A program made the translations under genes and the position numbers. A stretch of 6,190 nucleotides of DNA from Acidobacteriota bacterium (GTDB taxonomy: Bacteria; Acidobacteriota; Vicinamibacteria; Vicinamibacterales; Fen-181), in contig PMKG01000431.1 of assembly GCA_003157675.1 (NCBI GenBank), positions 671 to 6,860 on the forward strand. The letters run 5' to 3'. Below the pieces are notes generated by a model. That model searched no databases and was not told where the DNA came from. It saw only the letters and a list, made by a program, of their open reading frames with translations. Positions 6,036-6,190 of this stretch are shown one piece after another. How positions within the stretch are numbered: the first letter of the stretch is position 1; each line of letters begins with the position of its first letter.

Positions 6036-6190
6036 TCATATGGCCGCCGGTCCCTGGGGGCCGTTCTCTTGTCCCTCGGCCTCCGTTGGCGAGGGAACGC
6101 GAGGATGTGAATCAGCCAACTGCGCCGTGAAGCCCAGTCCGAGTCTATCGTTTACCAAGCTGGCTAGATGCCAGAGAAGCCAGGCCGCAG
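6036..6190 (-). CDS. Partial ORF upstream of the recombinase, 5' end beyond window
   Basis: The - strand is open from the right edge to a TGA at 6038-6036, giving 50 visible C-terminal residues (AAWLLWHLASLVNDRLGL... ending GPQGPAAI). The other two - strand frames have several stops in the same stretch. The part near the edge looks like an amphipathic helix and the end is polar and rich in P, G and E, as in a flexible tail. Only 7 nt separate its stop from the recombinase ATG, and the GAGG ribosome binding site overlaps the TGA, so the two are probably co-transcribed and translationally coupled. I do not recognise it; small accessory genes commonly sit upstream of element-borne serine recombinases. 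It could be a chance open frame because only 50 codons are visible. Confidence 0.5.
   Translation of the reverse strand, partial: AAWLLWHLASLVNDRLGLGFTAQLADSHPRVPSPTEAEGQENGPQGPAAI

Noticed and set aside
6084..6091. CCGTTGG near the right edge as a second copy of the tRNA-Glu tail (attR)
   Set aside because: Only about seven bases match the tRNA T-stem/acceptor junction and the flanks differ; it also lies in the ORF upstream of the recombinase, too close to bound an element.
4634..6130. Long + strand ORFs opposite the recombinase (4634-5326 and 5414-6130)
   Set aside because: They are antisense shadows of a recombinase with clear catalytic and zinc-binding motifs; their composition is that of a GC-rich complementary frame.

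Overview
The window is GC-rich bacterial chromosome. An orphan permease of the MacB/FtsX type, of the kind that is multiplied in Acidobacteriota, together with SH3-plus-barrel and signal-peptide hypothetical proteins and high GC, suggests an acidobacterium, perhaps of the Vicinamibacteria. That placement is an inference from gene content; no marker gene here proves it.

Layout from left to right: (1) the 3' part of a large ABC-transporter permease on +, cut by the left edge; (2) converging with it, an exported SH3-domain/putative outer-membrane beta-barrel protein on -, with a good promoter and ribosome binding site; (3) a decayed tRNA-like 3' half on -, lying directly against an intact tRNA-Lys(TTT) on -; (4) a 181-bp divergent intergenic region with a perfect 7-bp hairpin and two extended -10-like boxes; (5) an exported coiled-coil hypothetical protein on +; (6) a complete tRNA-Glu(TTC) on + with its own promoter; (7) a large serine recombinase on -, whose reading frame has no stop at its natural C-terminus and runs antisense through the whole tRNA-Glu and its promoter, stopping inside the end of the hypothetical gene; (8) the 3' end of a further - strand ORF, 7 nt upstream of the recombinase start, running off the right edge.

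The left two thirds looks like ordinary host chromosome. From the 3' end of tRNA-Glu rightwards the window looks like one end of an integrated element: its recombinase gene abuts a tRNA, with only about four codons between the conserved end of the enzyme and the tRNA CCA. The most interesting signal is this junction. The recombinase appears to have exchanged its own stop codon and tail for host sequence, so the attachment site probably lies at the 3' end of the recombinase gene. Cargo and the other attachment end lie outside the window. No CRISPR array, insertion sequence or rRNA is visible.
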